The notes beneath the pieces were generated by a model. It did no database searches, was not told the DNA's origin, and worked only from the letters and a program-made list of their open reading frames with translations. The translations under genes were made by a program, and so were the position numbers. Source: Corynebacterium aquatimens (lineage in GTDB: Bacteria > Actinomycetota > Actinomycetes > Mycobacteriales > Mycobacteriaceae). From it: 64,000 nucleotides of DNA. Below, in pieces: positions 20,632-31,289 of this stretch. Every line of letters begins with the position of its first letter. Position 1 is the stretch's first letter. The DNA lies in the NCBI RefSeq assembly GCF_030408395.1, contig NZ_CP046980.1, positions 1,488,001 to 1,552,000 of the forward strand. Reading direction: 5' to 3'.

Positions 20632-22326
20632 ATGCGTTCTACCATGCAGGAAGTGCCGTTTTCTATCGGTCAGATCATCCGCTACGGCACAGGTGCGCAC
20701 GGTGCAACAAAGGTCACTACGTGGCGCAAGGGTGAGGCGGAAGAGGCGACGTTTTATGAAATCGGCGCCCGCGCGGCAGCGTTTGCGCATGCCTTGGAAT
20801 CTCGTTTGGGGGTCACCGCGGACCAGCGCGTGGGAACGATGATGTTTAACTGCGCGGAGCACCTTGAGGTTCTTTTCGCGGTTTCCGGCAAGGGTGCGGT
20901 GTTTGTGCCGCTCAACATGGCTCTCATGGATGACCAGATCGCCTACATCATCAACCACTCCGGCATGGAGGTGATCGTTGCGGACCCGCGGTTGGCAAAA
21001 ACTCTCGCGCGTATTCTTCCCTCATGCCCGAAAGTGCGCGCGCTCGCATTCATCGGCCTTGCGGAGACCGACGTCCCGCTAGAGGTTGAGGTTTTCAGCT
21101 ACGAGTCGCTTCTCGACGGCCAGTCCACGCTCTACGATTGGCCGGAACTTCCCGAAAACACAGCCGCTGCGTTGTGTTATTCGACTGCCACGACCGGTGC
21201 ACCGAAGGGTGTTGCCTATTCGCATCGTTCTATTTGGTTGGAAGCAATGCAACTGCGCGCCACGGATTCCTTGGCGATCACGCACGGCGAAACGTTCCTC
21301 TGCGGAATCCCGATTTACCACGTCTTGAGCTGGGGAGTTCCCTTCGCGGCGTTTCTCACCGGCACGCCGATGGTCCTGCCTGATTCCGATGTGTCGGCAC
21401 CGACTTTGGCCAAGATCATCGCGGAAACCCACCCACGGGTGGCGCACGGCGTGCCCAGCGTGTGGATCCAGCTGATGGTCCATTACTTGAACTTCCCGCC
21501 GGAACGTATGTCCTTGGTGGAAATTTACGTTGGCGGTTCGCCCGCTCCCCCGGCGCTAATCAAGGTGTGGGAGGAGCGCTACGGTGTGGACATCGTTCAC
21601 GTCTGGGGCATGACGGAAACGTCCACCGTGGGAACGGTTGCGCGTCCGCCGTCGGGAGCGTCCGGCAAGAACCGCTGGGAGCACCGCATCAGCCAAGGTC
21701 GCTTCGCACCGAATCTTCAGTACCGCGTGGTCAATGAGGGCAAGGTTGTTTCCAACACCGACCGCAACGATGGTGAAATTCAGGTCCGCGGCAACACGGT
21801 CACTGGGTCTTACTATCAGCCCCCGCTTGCCGACGAAGGGGTGCAGTCCTTCCGCGGCGAAGACGTGCCGGATTACGCAGAAAGCTTCACGGACGACGGC
21901 TGGCTGCGCACGGGTGACGTGGCATCCGTGACGTCGGAAGGCTTTATGACTTTGTATGACCGCGCCCGTGATGTCATCCGTTCTGGCGGTGAATGGATTT
22001 ATTCAGCGCAGCTGGAGAACCTCATCATGGCCGAACCTGAAGTCGTTGAATGCGCCGTGATCGGGTACCCCGACAAAAAGTGGGGCGAGCGCCCCTTGGC
22101 CGTGACTGTGCTCCACGAGGATGTCACTCCGTCGGTAGAACTCGCCCGCACGTTGCGCAAGAACCTCTCTCGGGAACTGCCCTCGTGGATGGCGCCTGAG
22201 TACTGGGCCTTCGTGGGCAGTATTGATAAGACATCGGTGGGCAAGTTTGACAAGATCGACCTGCGCGAGCACCTCGCGCAAAACGAGCTCTCCGTCATCG
22301 AGCTCCCAGGCCCAGGCGAAGACTAG
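20632..22326 (+). CDS. Fatty-acid/acyl-CoA ligase (AMP-binding, FadD type)
   Basis: 564 aa adenylate-forming enzyme that activates a carboxylic acid with ATP and CoA. The AMP-binding loop is YSTATTGAPKGVAYSHRS (about residues 183-200); VWGMTETSTVG, the GWLRTGDVAS motif and the late catalytic-lysine region KTSVGKFDK are present. It resembles long/medium-chain FadD proteins; the substrate cannot be told from sequence. Two ATGs (20632, 20644) lack a clear ribosome site, so a leaderless or weakly initiated mRNA is possible. It converges on the DUF418 gene; the stop codons interlock in CTAG. Confidence 0.9.
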   Translation: MRSTMQEVPFSIGQIIRYGTGAHGATKVTTWRKGEAEEATFYEIGARAAAFAHALESRLGVTADQRVGTMMFNCAEHLEVLFAVSGKGAVFVPLNMALMDDQIAYIINHSGMEVIVADPRLAKTLARILPSCPKVRALAFIGLAETDVPLEVEVFSYESLLDGQSTLYDWPELPENTAAALCYSTATTGAPKGVAYSHRSIWLEAMQLRATDSLAITHGETFLCGIPIYHVLSWGVPFAAFLTGTPMVLPDSDVSAPTLAKIIAETHPRVAHGVPSVWIQLMVHYLNFPPERMSLVEIYVGGSPAPPALIKVWEERYGVDIVHVWGMTETSTVGTVARPPSGASGKNRWEHRISQGRFAPNLQYRVVNEGKVVSNTDRNDGEIQVRGNTVTGSYYQPPLADEGVQSFRGEDVPDYAESFTDDGWLRTGDVASVTSEGFMTLYDRARDVIRSGGEWIYSAQLENLIMAEPEVVECAVIGYPDKKWGERPLAVTVLHEDVTPSVELARTLRKNLSRELPSWMAPEYWAFVGSIDKTSVGKFDKIDLREHLAQNELSVIELPGPGED

Positions 22327-23759
22327 TTCCCCTGCGCAGGCTTCTCTTGAGCCTGCGCAGGCTTCGACTGAGCCTGCGCAGGCGGCTCACCAATCTGCGC
22401 TGGCTTCGACTGACTCTGCGCAGGAAGCATCGCGGCCTGCGCTGCTTGCATCTTGGCGATCTCGTAGGGCGTGAGCGTGTAGCGCTCTGGTAGACCGTCC
22501 TTGCCGTAGGACAGGCGGCGGTGGAGCTTCTCAAACGGACCGGGTTTGCCGGCGATTTCAAGCGCCCATGCGCCCAGTAGCGTCACCAGCCACACCGCGA
22601 AGGCCAGCAGCGTTTGCACGGGGATCGATGCACCATTGAACAGGTTCAAAGTGAACGGCATGACCAGAATGAAGTAGATGATCGACTGGCCCAGGTAGCC
22701 ACTCATGGAGCGTTTGCCCAAGGCGTTGAAGGGTGCAAGCCACAACGGGATTCGGGCGGGGCGGCCGGCGAGGGTTTCGTCGTTAAGCTTCTTTTGAATC
22801 GGCTGGAGAGCAAGCGCGATGATGGCGACGGTGCCGGGGCCCGTCCACAAGCCGAAGCCGGAGTTGAGGCCTTGGAAGAGAACCTCGTACTCGTACGGCA
22901 GAACCCCGATGGCGCTCAAGCCCCACGGCACGCCGATGAACACGATGACGGCGATCGTGAGCGCCGCCCATCCTTGCAGCATCTTTTTGTTCGCGTCGAT
23001 GTTGGCAAAGACATCCTTGCGGCCCCAGATGAATCCGAAGATCACTAGCGGCAACAAATTGCCCACGGTGAACGGCTGCATGACCAGGCCCATAGCACCC
23101 ATGCTGAGCACTTCAAGATAATTGTGAGGCCCGCCCACGAAGAGCGCTTCGTCCTCAAACGCTTCAGGCCCCAAGAATGTTGCTGCTACGGCCGTGACGG
23201 TGGTGAACAGCGTCCATAGACCCAGCAGTGCCCACGCAAAGATCTTGAGCAGTTTGTCGCTCAATCCGATCATCAGTGACAGCAAGAGCGCGCAGAGGCC
23301 ATAGGTGGTCATGATGTCGCCGTAGAACAAAAAGACCATGTGGAGGAAGCCAAAGAGCGCCAAGAAGGCATACCGCCTGGCAATCACGCGGCGTGCCCCG
23401 GCCTCCGTATAACCGCGTCGGTACAAGCTCGCGAGGATCATGCCCACGCCGACGCCTAACAGGGTGGAGAACATCGGCAGGCCACGAACGTGAACAAACA
23501 TCGCCTGGAACATGATCAGGATCTGCTCAAGCACAGTTGGCGAGCCATTGAACCCGCCGAAGTGCGTGGAATGCTCCGCGTCAATGGTCAGCCACGCTGT
23601 GGGCAGATTCGCCAGCGAGATACCCAATAGGGCCGCGCCGCGCGCTACGTCAGGGGCGATGTAACGCACTTTTGCGGCGGTGCGCTGCGGCCGGGCTGGT
23701 GGGTGCGGGGGCTGGCTCGGGGTCTGCTGCGCCGACGGTGGCGTGGGTTGGTTCACCAT
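22323..23759 (-). CDS. DUF418 family multi-pass membrane protein
   Basis: 478 aa. The N-terminal YIAPDVARGAALLGISLANLPT and the C-terminal GKRSMSGYLGQSIIYFILVMP motifs match the YeiB/DUF418 family of putative membrane transferases or transporters (function unproven). About ten hydrophobic helices are visible. The last 40 residues are a Pro/Ala/Gln/Lys repeat (units like KPAQAQS). The ATG shares one base with the thrB stop (TGATG), so it is translationally coupled to thrB although a link to threonine is not obvious. Confidence 0.85.
   Translation of the reverse strand: MVNQPTPPSAQQTPSQPPHPPARPQRTAAKVRYIAPDVARGAALLGISLANLPTAWLTIDAEHSTHFGGFNGSPTVLEQILIMFQAMFVHVRGLPMFSTLLGVGVGMILASLYRRGYTEAGARRVIARRYAFLALFGFLHMVFLFYGDIMTTYGLCALLLSLMIGLSDKLLKIFAWALLGLWTLFTTVTAVAATFLGPEAFEDEALFVGGPHNYLEVLSMGAMGLVMQPFTVGNLLPLVIFGFIWGRKDVFANIDANKKMLQGWAALTIAVIVFIGVPWGLSAIGVLPYEYEVLFQGLNSGFGLWTGPGTVAIIALALQPIQKKLNDETLAGRPARIPLWLAPFNALGKRSMSGYLGQSIIYFILVMPFTLNLFNGASIPVQTLLAFAVWLVTLLGAWALEIAGKPGPFEKLHRRLSYGKDGLPERYTLTPYEIAKMQAAQAAMLPAQSQSKPAQIGEPPAQAQSKPAQAQEKPAQGN
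22327..22412. repeat. 21-bp minisatellite at the 3' end of the DUF418 gene
   Basis: The palindrome CCTGCGCAGG recurs at 22331, 22352 and 22373 (21-bp period), with degenerate units after it. It encodes a 7-residue PAQAQxK-type repeat and, being palindromic, could also form hairpins in both convergent transcripts. Confidence 0.8.
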
Positions 23760-24682
23760 CAGACCAGCTCCGCGCTGACCGGACCGGCAATATCTAGTTC
23801 AAGGACGCGCAGGCCAGCTTCCCGTGCGTCGTCGAGGATTTTTGGATCAACGGGCTCCGTGTGCAGAACCATGATGGTGGGCCCAGCGCCGGACAGGTAG
23901 GCCGCGTACCCACGGTTGCGGAGGCGGTTGACCCACTCGGCGGTGACGGGCAAAACGTCAGCGCGGTAGGGCTGGTGGAGGCGGTCCCTGGTGCCCTCCC
24001 AGAGGATTTCCGGGTGGTTCTGCAACGCGGCTGTCATCACGGCGACGCGGGACACGTTGAAACGTGCATCTAGGTGCGTGACCTGCTCCGGCAGGACGCG
24101 GCGAACAGCCTCGGTCGACGCGTGGAAATCCGGAATTATTGCGGTGGCGCGGATCGACGAGTGCACGGGGATGGTCACCGCGCGGTATTCCGGTTGGGAA
24201 ACGCCGTCGACGGGAATCTCCGTCCACGACACCACTGCCCCACCGAGCACCGACGCCGCGGCGTTGTCCGGGTGGCCTTCAAAAGACGAAGAGATCTGCA
24301 CGATATCTTCGGCGGACAGTGGGTTGCCGGCCAGCGTGTTCGCCGCAACCACGCCGGCGACCGCGGCGGACGCGGAAGAGCCAAGGCCGCGGGATTGCGG
24401 GATGTCGTTCGTGCACCTGACCTTCAATCCCGGCGCGCGTGCGCCAGCGGCTTTAAGTGCGGTGCGGATCGCTTTCACAACGAGGTGCGATGCGTCGCGC
24501 GGCAGGTCTTCGGACCCTTCGCCGAAAATTTCCACCTCAAGCCCGCTTGGGGTGACTTCCACCTCAACCACGTCGTAAATGCCCAAGGCCAAACCGAGGG
24601 TGTCAAAACCGGGGCCTAAGTTCGCGGAGCTACCCGGAACGGTGACGCGGGCGCGTTTGCCTACTTCCAAATCAACGGTCAT
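23759..24682 (-). CDS. thrB: Homoserine kinase
   Basis: 307 aa GHMP kinase that phosphorylates homoserine in threonine synthesis. The GHMP ATP-binding motif is [16 protein letters not shown] (about residues 89-104), and [20 protein letters not shown] is at the N-terminus. The late motif [13 protein letters not shown] closes the active site. It follows hom by 20 bases (hom-thrB operon, as in C. glutamicum). Confidence 0.97.
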   Translation of the reverse strand: MTVDLEVGKRARVTVPGSSANLGPGFDTLGLALGIYDVVEVEVTPSGLEVEIFGEGSEDLPRDASHLVVKAIRTALKAAGARAPGLKVRCTNDIPQSRGLGSSASAAVAGVVAANTLAGNPLSAEDIVQISSSFEGHPDNAAASVLGGAVVSWTEIPVDGVSQPEYRAVTIPVHSSIRATAIIPDFHASTEAVRRVLPEQVTHLDARFNVSRVAVMTAALQNHPEILWEGTRDRLHQPYRADVLPVTAEWVNRLRNRGYAAYLSGAGPTIMVLHTEPVDPKILDDAREAGLRVLELDIAGPVSAELV

Positions 24683-24702
24683 GGTGCTTCTCCTTGCGCG
24701 TC

Positions 24703-26073
24703 TTAGCCGTCGAGGCGGATGACGGAGTTGATCGCCCGGACGTCGTCAAGCGTTTTGAGCTCTTCGACGATTGCGGCGAGCTTGCGCTCGAGGGAGGCGT
24801 GGGTGACCACGATGAGGCGCGAGTCGTCGCCGTGCTCTTCTTGGCGGACGGCGGAGATGGAGATGCCCTGGTCAGCGAAGCGGCGGGAGATCTCGGCGAG
24901 GACGCCGACGCGGTCCACCACGGCCATGTCGATGTGGTAGCGCGTGGGCACGTCGCCGAAATCGGCGACCGGGTAGTGCGCGTACGGGTTCTCAGCCGGG
25001 GCGCGGCCGCCGTGGATCTTGTTGCGCGCAGCACCAACGATGTCACCGAGCACCGCGGACGCCGTGGGGGCGCCGCCGGCACCATTGCCGTAGAACATCA
25101 GGCGGCCAGCAGCTTCCGCTTCCACGAACACAGCATTGTAGGACTTATCGACGGTCGCCAGCGGGTGCTCATTCGGCACCAAAGTGGGGTGCACGCGGGC
25201 GGACACGGTGGTCGCACCCTCGTCGTCGACAAGCCTTTCGCAAATGGCGAGCAGCTTGATGGTGTAGCCAGCCAAGCGGGCGGCCTCAATGTCGTCGGCG
25301 GTGATGTTGGTGATGCCCTCGGCGTGAACGTCGTTGTAGGTCACGCGGGTGTGGAAGCCCATGGACGCCAAAATTGCGGCCTTGGATGCGGCGTCGTGGC
25401 CCTCCACATCGGCGGTGGGGTCGGCCTCGGCGTATCCCAGGCGGGTGGCTTCGGCGAGCGCTTCTTCGTAGCTCGCGCCGGTGGAGGCCATCGCGTCGAG
25501 GATGAAGTTGGTCGTGCCGTTGACGATGCCGGAGATGCGCTGCACCTGGTCGCCCGCGAGAGAGCGACGCAGCATGCCGACGACCGGGATTGCAGCGGCG
25601 ACCGCTGCCTCGTAGTACAGGTCAACACCGGCCGCGTTGGCAGCGTCCGAAATCTCGTCGGCATGCGCGGCGATGAGCGCCTTGTTGGCGGTGACGACGG
25701 ACTTGCCGTGCTTGAGTGCGGACAGGACCAGCTCACGCGGGTAGTCAATGCCGCCGATGACCTCCACGACGACATCGACGTCCTCGCGTTCGACCAGCTC
25801 GTGAGCGTTGTCCGTAAGAGTGATGCCCGGGAAGTTGTCCAGGACGTCACGCTTCTTGGTCAGGTCGGATACCGCAACGCCGCGAACCTCAATCGGGCCG
25901 CCGATGCGATTTTCCAAGCTGGAGGAAAACTCGTGGATGAGGCGCAGAACCTCGGTGCCCACTGTTCCCATTCCCAACACGGCGACGCCCACTGGCGCAC
26001 CAATGCCTTTGCCTGGGTAGTTTCCGTTCCGACCCTCCGCGCCTTGGAGGCTTTCCGTGCTCACTGCAGTCAT
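24703..26073 (-). CDS. hom: Homoserine dehydrogenase with C-terminal ACT domain
   Basis: 456 aa. Reduces aspartate semialdehyde to homoserine. The NAD(P)-binding [16 protein letters not shown] is at about residues 28-43, the catalytic domain contains [11 protein letters not shown], and a C-terminal ACT domain (about residues 370-450, starting [20 protein letters not shown]) provides threonine feedback sensing in homologues. It is separated from lysA by 11 bases on the same strand. A CTTATCGACG copy is at 25144. Confidence 0.97.
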   Translation of the reverse strand: MTAVSTESLQGAEGRNGNYPGKGIGAPVGVAVLGMGTVGTEVLRLIHEFSSSLENRIGGPIEVRGVAVSDLTKKRDVLDNFPGITLTDNAHELVEREDVDVVVEVIGGIDYPRELVLSALKHGKSVVTANKALIAAHADEISDAANAAGVDLYYEAAVAAAIPVVGMLRRSLAGDQVQRISGIVNGTTNFILDAMASTGASYEEALAEATRLGYAEADPTADVEGHDAASKAAILASMGFHTRVTYNDVHAEGITNITADDIEAARLAGYTIKLLAICERLVDDEGATTVSARVHPTLVPNEHPLATVDKSYNAVFVEAEAAGRLMFYGNGAGGAPTASAVLGDIVGAARNKIHGGRAPAENPYAHYPVADFGDVPTRYHIDMAVVDRVGVLAEISRRFADQGISISAVRQEEHGDDSRLIVVTHASLERKLAAIVEELKTLDDVRAINSVIRLDG

Positions 26074-26084
26074 GGTGTAAAAGT

Positions 26085-27491
26085 CTACAAAACCTCGCGC
26101 GCGAGCAAATCCTCTACCGTCTCTCGGCGCACCATCGGAGTGACAGTGTTGTCTTTGACGCTCACCACGGCGGGGCGGCCGAAGCAGTTGTAGTTCGATG
26201 ACATTGAGTAGCAGTACGCCCCCGTTGCGGCCAGAGCGATGAAGTCATCGCTGTTGATGTCATCGGGCCACAAAGCGTTGTTAATCAAAATGTCCCCGGA
26301 TTCACAGTGGGACCCCACTAGGCGCGTGGCGTGAGGGGTGCCTTCCACGCGGCGGTTGATCACGCGGGCGTCGTAGTCGGCGCCGTACAAAGCGGTGCGG
26401 ATGTTGTCGCTCATGCCGCCATCGACGGCGATGTAGCGCCGCGTGGCCTCGTCCGTAACGTGGACGTTCTTGACGGTGCCCACCGAGTACACGGTGACCG
26501 CGGCGGGGCCGGCGATGGCGCGACCGGGTTCCACGATGACCTCCGGCGGCGCAATGCCAAGCTCTTCAGCCTTGTCCGCAACCGCCCGCAGCAGGTCTTT
26601 AGCCACAGCGTCAACGTCAAGGGGCTGTTCCTCATCGGTGTAGGCGATACCGTAACCACCGCCTAGGTCAAGGTAGCCGAGCTCCAAGCCGAGCTCGTTG
26701 TAGATCCGCGCGTACAGGCCCAGCACGCGCGCGGCGGCCAGCTTGAAGCCCTCCGCGTCAAAAACCTGCGAACCGACGTGGCAATGCAGGCCGCTCAGAC
26801 GCACGTTAGAGGCATTGCGGGCCGTCTCCGCCGCGCGGAAGGCAGACCCGCTGGCCAGCGAGAGGCCGAACTTCTGGTCCTCGTGGCTGGTGGCGATGAA
26901 CTCGTGCGTATGCGCCTCCACGCCCGGCTTGACGCGGATGAACACGTCTTGGACTGCGCCCTCTTCCCCAGCGACGCGCTCGAGGGTTTCCAGCTCAAGG
27001 TGGGAATCAATCACCAGGTGCCCAACGCCGCTGGTCACGCAGCGCCGCAGGAAGGACTCGGACTTGTTGTTGCCGTGTGCGGTGATGCGCTCGGCCGGGA
27101 AATCGGCGGCGAGCGCGATCAGCAGCTCGTTCTCACTGGCCACATCCAAGGACAGGCCTTCTTCATTGACCCAGCGCGCAATGTGGGTGGTAAGAAACGC
27201 CTTGGATGCGTAGTGAACGTTCGCGGCTGCGCCGTACGCGCGGGCCATGTCACGGCACCGGGAACGGAAGTCTTCCTCATCCACCACCATGACGGGCGTG
27301 CCGTACTCGGCGGCGATGTCGGCCAGGTTCACGCCCGCTATGGAGATGTTGCCGTCGTCCTCGCGCTTCGCGTTACGCGGCCAAACGTGCGCCGGCACAT
27401 CATTGAAAGCATCCGTTTCATCGCGCGTGCGGGATTCGCGTACGCGATCGTCGCGGGACAGGTTCGCTGTGTTTAAAACCGGATCAAGCAT
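26085..27491 (-). CDS. lysA: Diaminopimelate decarboxylase
   Basis: 468 aa PLP enzyme making lysine from meso-diaminopimelate. The PLP lysine is in [16 protein letters not shown] (about residues 77-92). [14 protein letters not shown] (phosphate-binding glycines) and [15 protein letters not shown] follow in order; the C-terminal HCESGDIL and [18 protein letters not shown] complete the second domain. It starts 5 bases after the argS stop: the classic argS-lysA operon of corynebacteria. Confidence 0.97.
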   Translation of the reverse strand: MLDPVLNTANLSRDDRVRESRTRDETDAFNDVPAHVWPRNAKREDDGNISIAGVNLADIAAEYGTPVMVVDEEDFRSRCRDMARAYGAAANVHYASKAFLTTHIARWVNEEGLSLDVASENELLIALAADFPAERITAHGNNKSESFLRRCVTSGVGHLVIDSHLELETLERVAGEEGAVQDVFIRVKPGVEAHTHEFIATSHEDQKFGLSLASGSAFRAAETARNASNVRLSGLHCHVGSQVFDAEGFKLAAARVLGLYARIYNELGLELGYLDLGGGYGIAYTDEEQPLDVDAVAKDLLRAVADKAEELGIAPPEVIVEPGRAIAGPAAVTVYSVGTVKNVHVTDEATRRYIAVDGGMSDNIRTALYGADYDARVINRRVEGTPHATRLVGSHCESGDILINNALWPDDINSDDFIALAATGAYCYSMSSNYNCFGRPAVVSVKDNTVTPMVRRETVEDLLAREVL

Positions 27492-27496
27492 GCGCG

Positions 27497-29155
27497 CTAC
27501 ATCCTCTCCGGCGCAGAGATGCCCAGCAGGCGCAGCGCGTTAGCCAGGACCTGTCGCGACGCCTGCGACAACGCGAGGCGCGCAGCGTGGATCGGCTCTG
27601 GGTCTTGACCAGCCTTGGGCAGAATCTGGCAGGAGTCATAGAACTTGTGGAAGACGCTCGCCAGTTCTTCGGCGTAGCGCGCAATGCGGTGCGGCTCCCG
27701 AAGCTCAGCTGCTGCCTTAACGACGGCCGGGAATTCGCCCAGCGTACGGATGAGATCCCCCTCCTTTTCGTGCGTGAGCAGCGACAGGTCGGCCGTTGGG
27801 GATGCCCCCATGACATTCATCTCGGCAGCGCGACGCTCAATCGAGCACAGGCGCGTGTGGCCGTACTGGACGTAGTAGACGGGGTTGTCGGAAGATTGCT
27901 TCTCCCACAGGTCTAGGTCGATGTCCAGCGTGGAGTCCACCGATGAGCGCACCATCGCGTAGCGCGCTGCGTCACGGCCGATCGCGTCAACGAGGTCATC
28001 CAACGTGATCACTGTTCCGGCGCGCTTGGACATCTTCACGGTCTCGCCGTCACGCACCAGGTTCACCATCTGGCCAATGAGGACTTCCACGCGCGCCGGT
28101 TCGTACCCAAGGGCTGCCGCCGCCGCACGCAAACGCGCGATGTAGCCGTGGTGATCGGCGCCGAGCATGTAAATCGCCAGCGAGTGACCACGATCGAATT
28201 TGTCCGCGACATACGCGATGTCACCGGCGATGTACGCGGCGTCACCGTCAGATTTGATTACCACGCGGTCTTTGTCATCACCGAAGTCGGTGGAGCGCAG
28301 CCACCACGCTCCCTCGGACTCGTACAGGTTGCCGTTGGCTTTGAGCTCCTCGATCGCCTTATCCACGGCGCCCGTCTCAAACAGTGAGTTCTCATGGAAA
28401 TACACGTCAAAATCCACGCCGAACTCGTGGAGGGAGTCTTTGATGTGTGCAAACATCTTCTCTACTCCCTCGCGCCTGAAGGTTTCTTGCACCTCGGCAT
28501 CGCTCCCGTCCAAGGCCGAGGGGTTTTGCGCAACGATGTCACCGGCGATATCGCGGATGTAATCACCGCCGTACCCGTCCTCCGGGGTCGGCTCGTTTTT
28601 CGCGGCCGCGACTAGGGAACGGGCGAAGCGATCGATCTGCCCACCGTGATCGTTGAAGTAGTACTCGCGGGTGACCGTAGCGCCAGCAAACTCAAGGACG
28701 CGGCCAAGGGAATCACCCACCGCCGCCCAGCGGGTTCCGCCCAGGTGGATGGGGCCCGTCGGGTTCGCGGAAACGAATTCTAGGTTGATGACCTCGCCGT
28801 CGAGAAGCGATAATGCTCCGAAGTTCTCACCCTTGGCCATGATGTCTTCGACGATCGCGCCCGTCGCGGCGGAGGACAAACGAATGTTGATAAATCCGGG
28901 ACCAGCGACCTCAACGCTATCGATCTCGGGACGCGCCTCCAGCGCTTCTACCAGCCATCCCGCCAGCTCTCGCGGGTTTGTGCCCGCTTTCTTGGCAACT
29001 TGGAGCGCGATGTTCGTGGCGTAATCGCCGTGCTCTGGGTTGCGTGGGCGTTCAACGGTGACCGCCTCGGGGACAACGTCGGTGGGCAAATCATGATCAC
29101 GCAGCACTGTCGTGGTGGCCGCGCGCACAGTGGAAGCTAGCTCAGCTGGGGTCAT
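27497..29155 (-). CDS. argS: Arginyl-tRNA synthetase
   Basis: 552 aa from ATG at 29155 ([13 protein letters not shown]). An upstream extension to 29224 in the same frame is unlikely. The HIGH-type motif appears as [21 protein letters not shown], and the KMSKS loop as [14 protein letters not shown]. The C-terminal anticodon-binding (DALR) domain ends [15 protein letters not shown]. First gene of argS-lysA-hom-thrB. No clear ribosome site precedes the ATG, so leaderless initiation is possible. Confidence 0.96.
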   Translation of the reverse strand: MTPAELASTVRAATTTVLRDHDLPTDVVPEAVTVERPRNPEHGDYATNIALQVAKKAGTNPRELAGWLVEALEARPEIDSVEVAGPGFINIRLSSAATGAIVEDIMAKGENFGALSLLDGEVINLEFVSANPTGPIHLGGTRWAAVGDSLGRVLEFAGATVTREYYFNDHGGQIDRFARSLVAAAKNEPTPEDGYGGDYIRDIAGDIVAQNPSALDGSDAEVQETFRREGVEKMFAHIKDSLHEFGVDFDVYFHENSLFETGAVDKAIEELKANGNLYESEGAWWLRSTDFGDDKDRVVIKSDGDAAYIAGDIAYVADKFDRGHSLAIYMLGADHHGYIARLRAAAAALGYEPARVEVLIGQMVNLVRDGETVKMSKRAGTVITLDDLVDAIGRDAARYAMVRSSVDSTLDIDLDLWEKQSSDNPVYYVQYGHTRLCSIERRAAEMNVMGASPTADLSLLTHEKEGDLIRTLGEFPAVVKAAAELREPHRIARYAEELASVFHKFYDSCQILPKAGQDPEPIHAARLALSQASRQVLANALRLLGISAPERM

Positions 29156-29286
29156 GGAGCACGAGTCTAGTCGGGCATCTAACAGCTGCCGCATTGGGAG
29201 AATCCCCCGGGCGTGCAGGAACATCCGCTTCCATAAAAATCCGCAAATTTATTGCCCAGTTTTGGCCCCGCGCGCCCGCTCATAAT

Positions 29287-29294
29287 GCGATAAT
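29287..29294 (+). promoter_or_regulatory. Extended -10 element upstream of the lactate permease
   Basis: TGCGATAAT (GATAAT at 29289-29294 with TG one base before) in an A+T-rich patch about 110 bases before the permease ATG. No well-placed -35 is visible, as allowed for extended -10 promoters. The 250-base argS/permease gap otherwise shows only the AAGGAG ribosome site. Confidence 0.4.
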
Positions 29295-29405
29295 TTTCGC
29301 AGCGGAAAACAGATATACAAGTTGCTCATCCAAAGCAGGCTTGTATTCGCTCCACCCTCCGCGTGTTTTCACCCACATTTCGCGCTGATTACCAAGGAGC
29401 TGCGC

Positions 29406-31085
29406 ATGACCTATCAAATTCAACCGGACGCGGTCGCGGGCAGCCTAGCGTTGTCGGCGCTTTTGTCCACTCTGCCGTTGGTGACATTTTTCGTAATGTT
29501 GCTTGGAGTTAAAGCCCGCGCTCACACGTCGGGCGCTGTTGCGCTGCTCGTGGCGCTACTCATCGGCATCTTCGGATTCAAGATGCCCGCCGTTATGGCA
29601 ATTTCCGCGGCGTTCCGCGGTGGTGTCTACGGCCTTCTTCCCATCGTCTTTGTCATTCTCACGGCCATCTGGTTCTACCAAATCACGGTGGCATCGGGCC
29701 GTTTTGAGGATCTGCGATTAGTCTTCGACAAAATGGGCGGCGGCGACGTGCGCATCCAGTCGATGCTCATCGCGTTCTGCTTCGGTGGTCTTTTGGAAGC
29801 TCTCGCTGGCTTCGGTGCGCCGGTCGCGATTACCGCGACGATGATTCTGGCGCTAGGAATCCCACCGATCCGCGCCGCGTCGATCGTGCTGATTGCAAAT
29901 ACCGCGCCCGTCGCGTTCGGCGCCGTGGCTATTCCGATCACCACCGCGGGTGACGTCGGCGGCCGTACCGCTGAGCAGACCGCCAACATCGCCGCGATCG
30001 TCGGTCACCAGACCCCGTTCCTGGCGTTCTTCGTCCCCTTCATCATCGCTTTTCTTGTCGACGGCTGGCGCGGCGTCCGCGAAACCGTCCCCGCTGCGTT
30101 CACGATTGGTCTTAGCTTCGGTATCGCTCAGTGGGCAACCTCGAACTTCTTCGCGTACCAGCTCACCGACGTGGTCGCCTGCATCGTGGCCCTGGGCGCG
30201 GCGTTTGTCCTGCTGCGCTTCTGGAAGCCGGTTGGTGTTCCAGAGCTGCGCGATCGCCTCGGCATCGAAGAACCGCACGCTATCGACGGCGGCGACGAGC
30301 TGACCGGCTCCCGCGTCTGGTGGGCTCTGTTCCCCTACCTCGTCGTTGTGATCATCTTCGGTATTGCCAACCTTGGCACAACCGTTCCGGAGTTCCTCAA
30401 GTCCACCGACATTAAGATTCCGTGGCCGTACATCACCGGCCACATGTTCTCCACGAACGGCGATGAAATGGAGCGCACGGAGTACAAACTGCAGCTGCTC
30501 AACAACCCGGGCACCCTGCTTGTGATCTCCGGCATCATCGTCGCGATCGCGTACATGATCTTCAACGAAAACGGTCGCTACAAACTCACCTGGGGCGAAG
30601 TGGGCAAGGAGTTCGTCGATACGGCGTACCGCATGCGGTGGTCCGCTGTGACCATCGCGACGGTGCTGGCGCTGGCATTCGTGATGAACTACTCCAGCCA
30701 GACCGTGTCTATTGGTTCCTTCTTTGCCAACCTCGGCCCGGCGTTCGCGTTCTTCGCACCAATGCTCGGCTGGGTCGGCGTGGCCGTCACCGGCTCGGAC
30801 ACCTCTGCCAACGCACTGTTTGCCAAGCTGCAGGTCACCGCAGCAGACAAGCTGGGGCTCAACCCGGACCTCATGCTGGCCGCGAACACCACCGGTGGTG
30901 TCGTGGGCAAGATGATCTCCCCGCAGTCCCTGGCGATCGCCGCCACCGCAGTGGACATGGAAGGAAAGGAGTCGGAGATCTTCAAGAAGGTCGTCGGCTG
31001 GTCCTTCGGCTTCCTGCTCGCGGTCTGCATCCTCATCTTCCTGCAGACCAACGTGCTGGACTTCCTCGCTCCAGTGGTCAACTAG
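29406..31085 (+). CDS. lldP: L-lactate permease (LctP/LldP family)
   Basis: 559 aa, about 12-14 membrane helices. Imports L-lactate with protons. The conserved GGLLEALAGFGAPVAI, the FGAVAIP segment and VAVTGSDTSANALFAKLQ near the C-terminus identify the family. The ATG at 29406 (MTYQIQPD) has AAGGAG 7 bases upstream; the longer frame to 29322 has no ribosome site. It is followed by lutABC after 204 bases. The final stop codon is inside a 24-bp palindrome. Confidence 0.94.
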   Translation: MTYQIQPDAVAGSLALSALLSTLPLVTFFVMLLGVKARAHTSGAVALLVALLIGIFGFKMPAVMAISAAFRGGVYGLLPIVFVILTAIWFYQITVASGRFEDLRLVFDKMGGGDVRIQSMLIAFCFGGLLEALAGFGAPVAITATMILALGIPPIRAASIVLIANTAPVAFGAVAIPITTAGDVGGRTAEQTANIAAIVGHQTPFLAFFVPFIIAFLVDGWRGVRETVPAAFTIGLSFGIAQWATSNFFAYQLTDVVACIVALGAAFVLLRFWKPVGVPELRDRLGIEEPHAIDGGDELTGSRVWWALFPYLVVVIIFGIANLGTTVPEFLKSTDIKIPWPYITGHMFSTNGDEMERTEYKLQLLNNPGTLLVISGIIVAIAYMIFNENGRYKLTWGEVGKEFVDTAYRMRWSAVTIATVLALAFVMNYSSQTVSIGSFFANLGPAFAFFAPMLGWVGVAVTGSDTSANALFAKLQVTAADKLGLNPDLMLAANTTGGVVGKMISPQSLAIAATAVDMEGKESEIFKKVVGWSFGFLLAVCILIFLQTNVLDFLAPVVN

Positions 31086-31106
31086 TGGTCAACTAGTTGA
31101 CCACTA
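31083..31106. promoter_or_regulatory. Perfect 24-bp palindrome between lldP and lutA (candidate operator)
   Basis: The half-site TAGTGGTCAACT is followed by its exact reverse complement AGTTGACCACTA. It begins at the lldP stop codon. A further direct half-copy (AGTGGTCAACTA) overlaps upstream at 31074. The core TGGTC...GACCA resembles sites of GntR/FadR-family regulators, to which the lactate regulator LldR belongs, but spacing differs from the E. coli LldR site. No regulator gene is adjacent. Confidence 0.6.
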
Positions 31107-31126
31107 GATGGTCATTTAGGATGCCC

Positions 31127-31156
31127 CCGTCACTCGCCCTTCGGGGCGGGTAACGG
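31127..31156 (+). terminator. Long hairpin with TTCG loop in the lldP-lutA gap
   Basis: A 13-position stem (CCGTCACTCGCCC with GGGCGGGTAACGG; one mismatch, one G-T) closes a TTCG tetraloop. No U-tract follows, so it may be a processing/stability element or a Rho-dependent stop rather than an intrinsic terminator. It separates permease and lut mRNAs. Confidence 0.5.
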
Positions 31157-31174
31157 AGTAGTCTCACTGGTGTA

Positions 31175-31193
31175 CGCGTGTGTCATTCACGCG
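31175..31193. promoter_or_regulatory. Inverted repeat CGCGTG-N7-CACGCG upstream of lutA
   Basis: Two exact 6-base arms around TGTCATT, about 100 bases before the lutA start. It partly resembles the GTG-N-CAC pattern of Crp/GlxR-type sites but does not fit TGTGA-N6-TCACA. Candidate binding site only. Confidence 0.3.
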
Positions 31194-31289
31194 AACTGAT
31201 TTTCTACACAATTTTCTTACCCACAACTTCATAATCCGACCCTTCGTTTCGGCAACTGGCCGGCAACTTAACCCAGAAAGGAGCCACCA

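Noticed and set aside
24694..26193. 499-aa open frame opposite hom
   Set aside because: Antisense to the well-conserved hom; no independent support.
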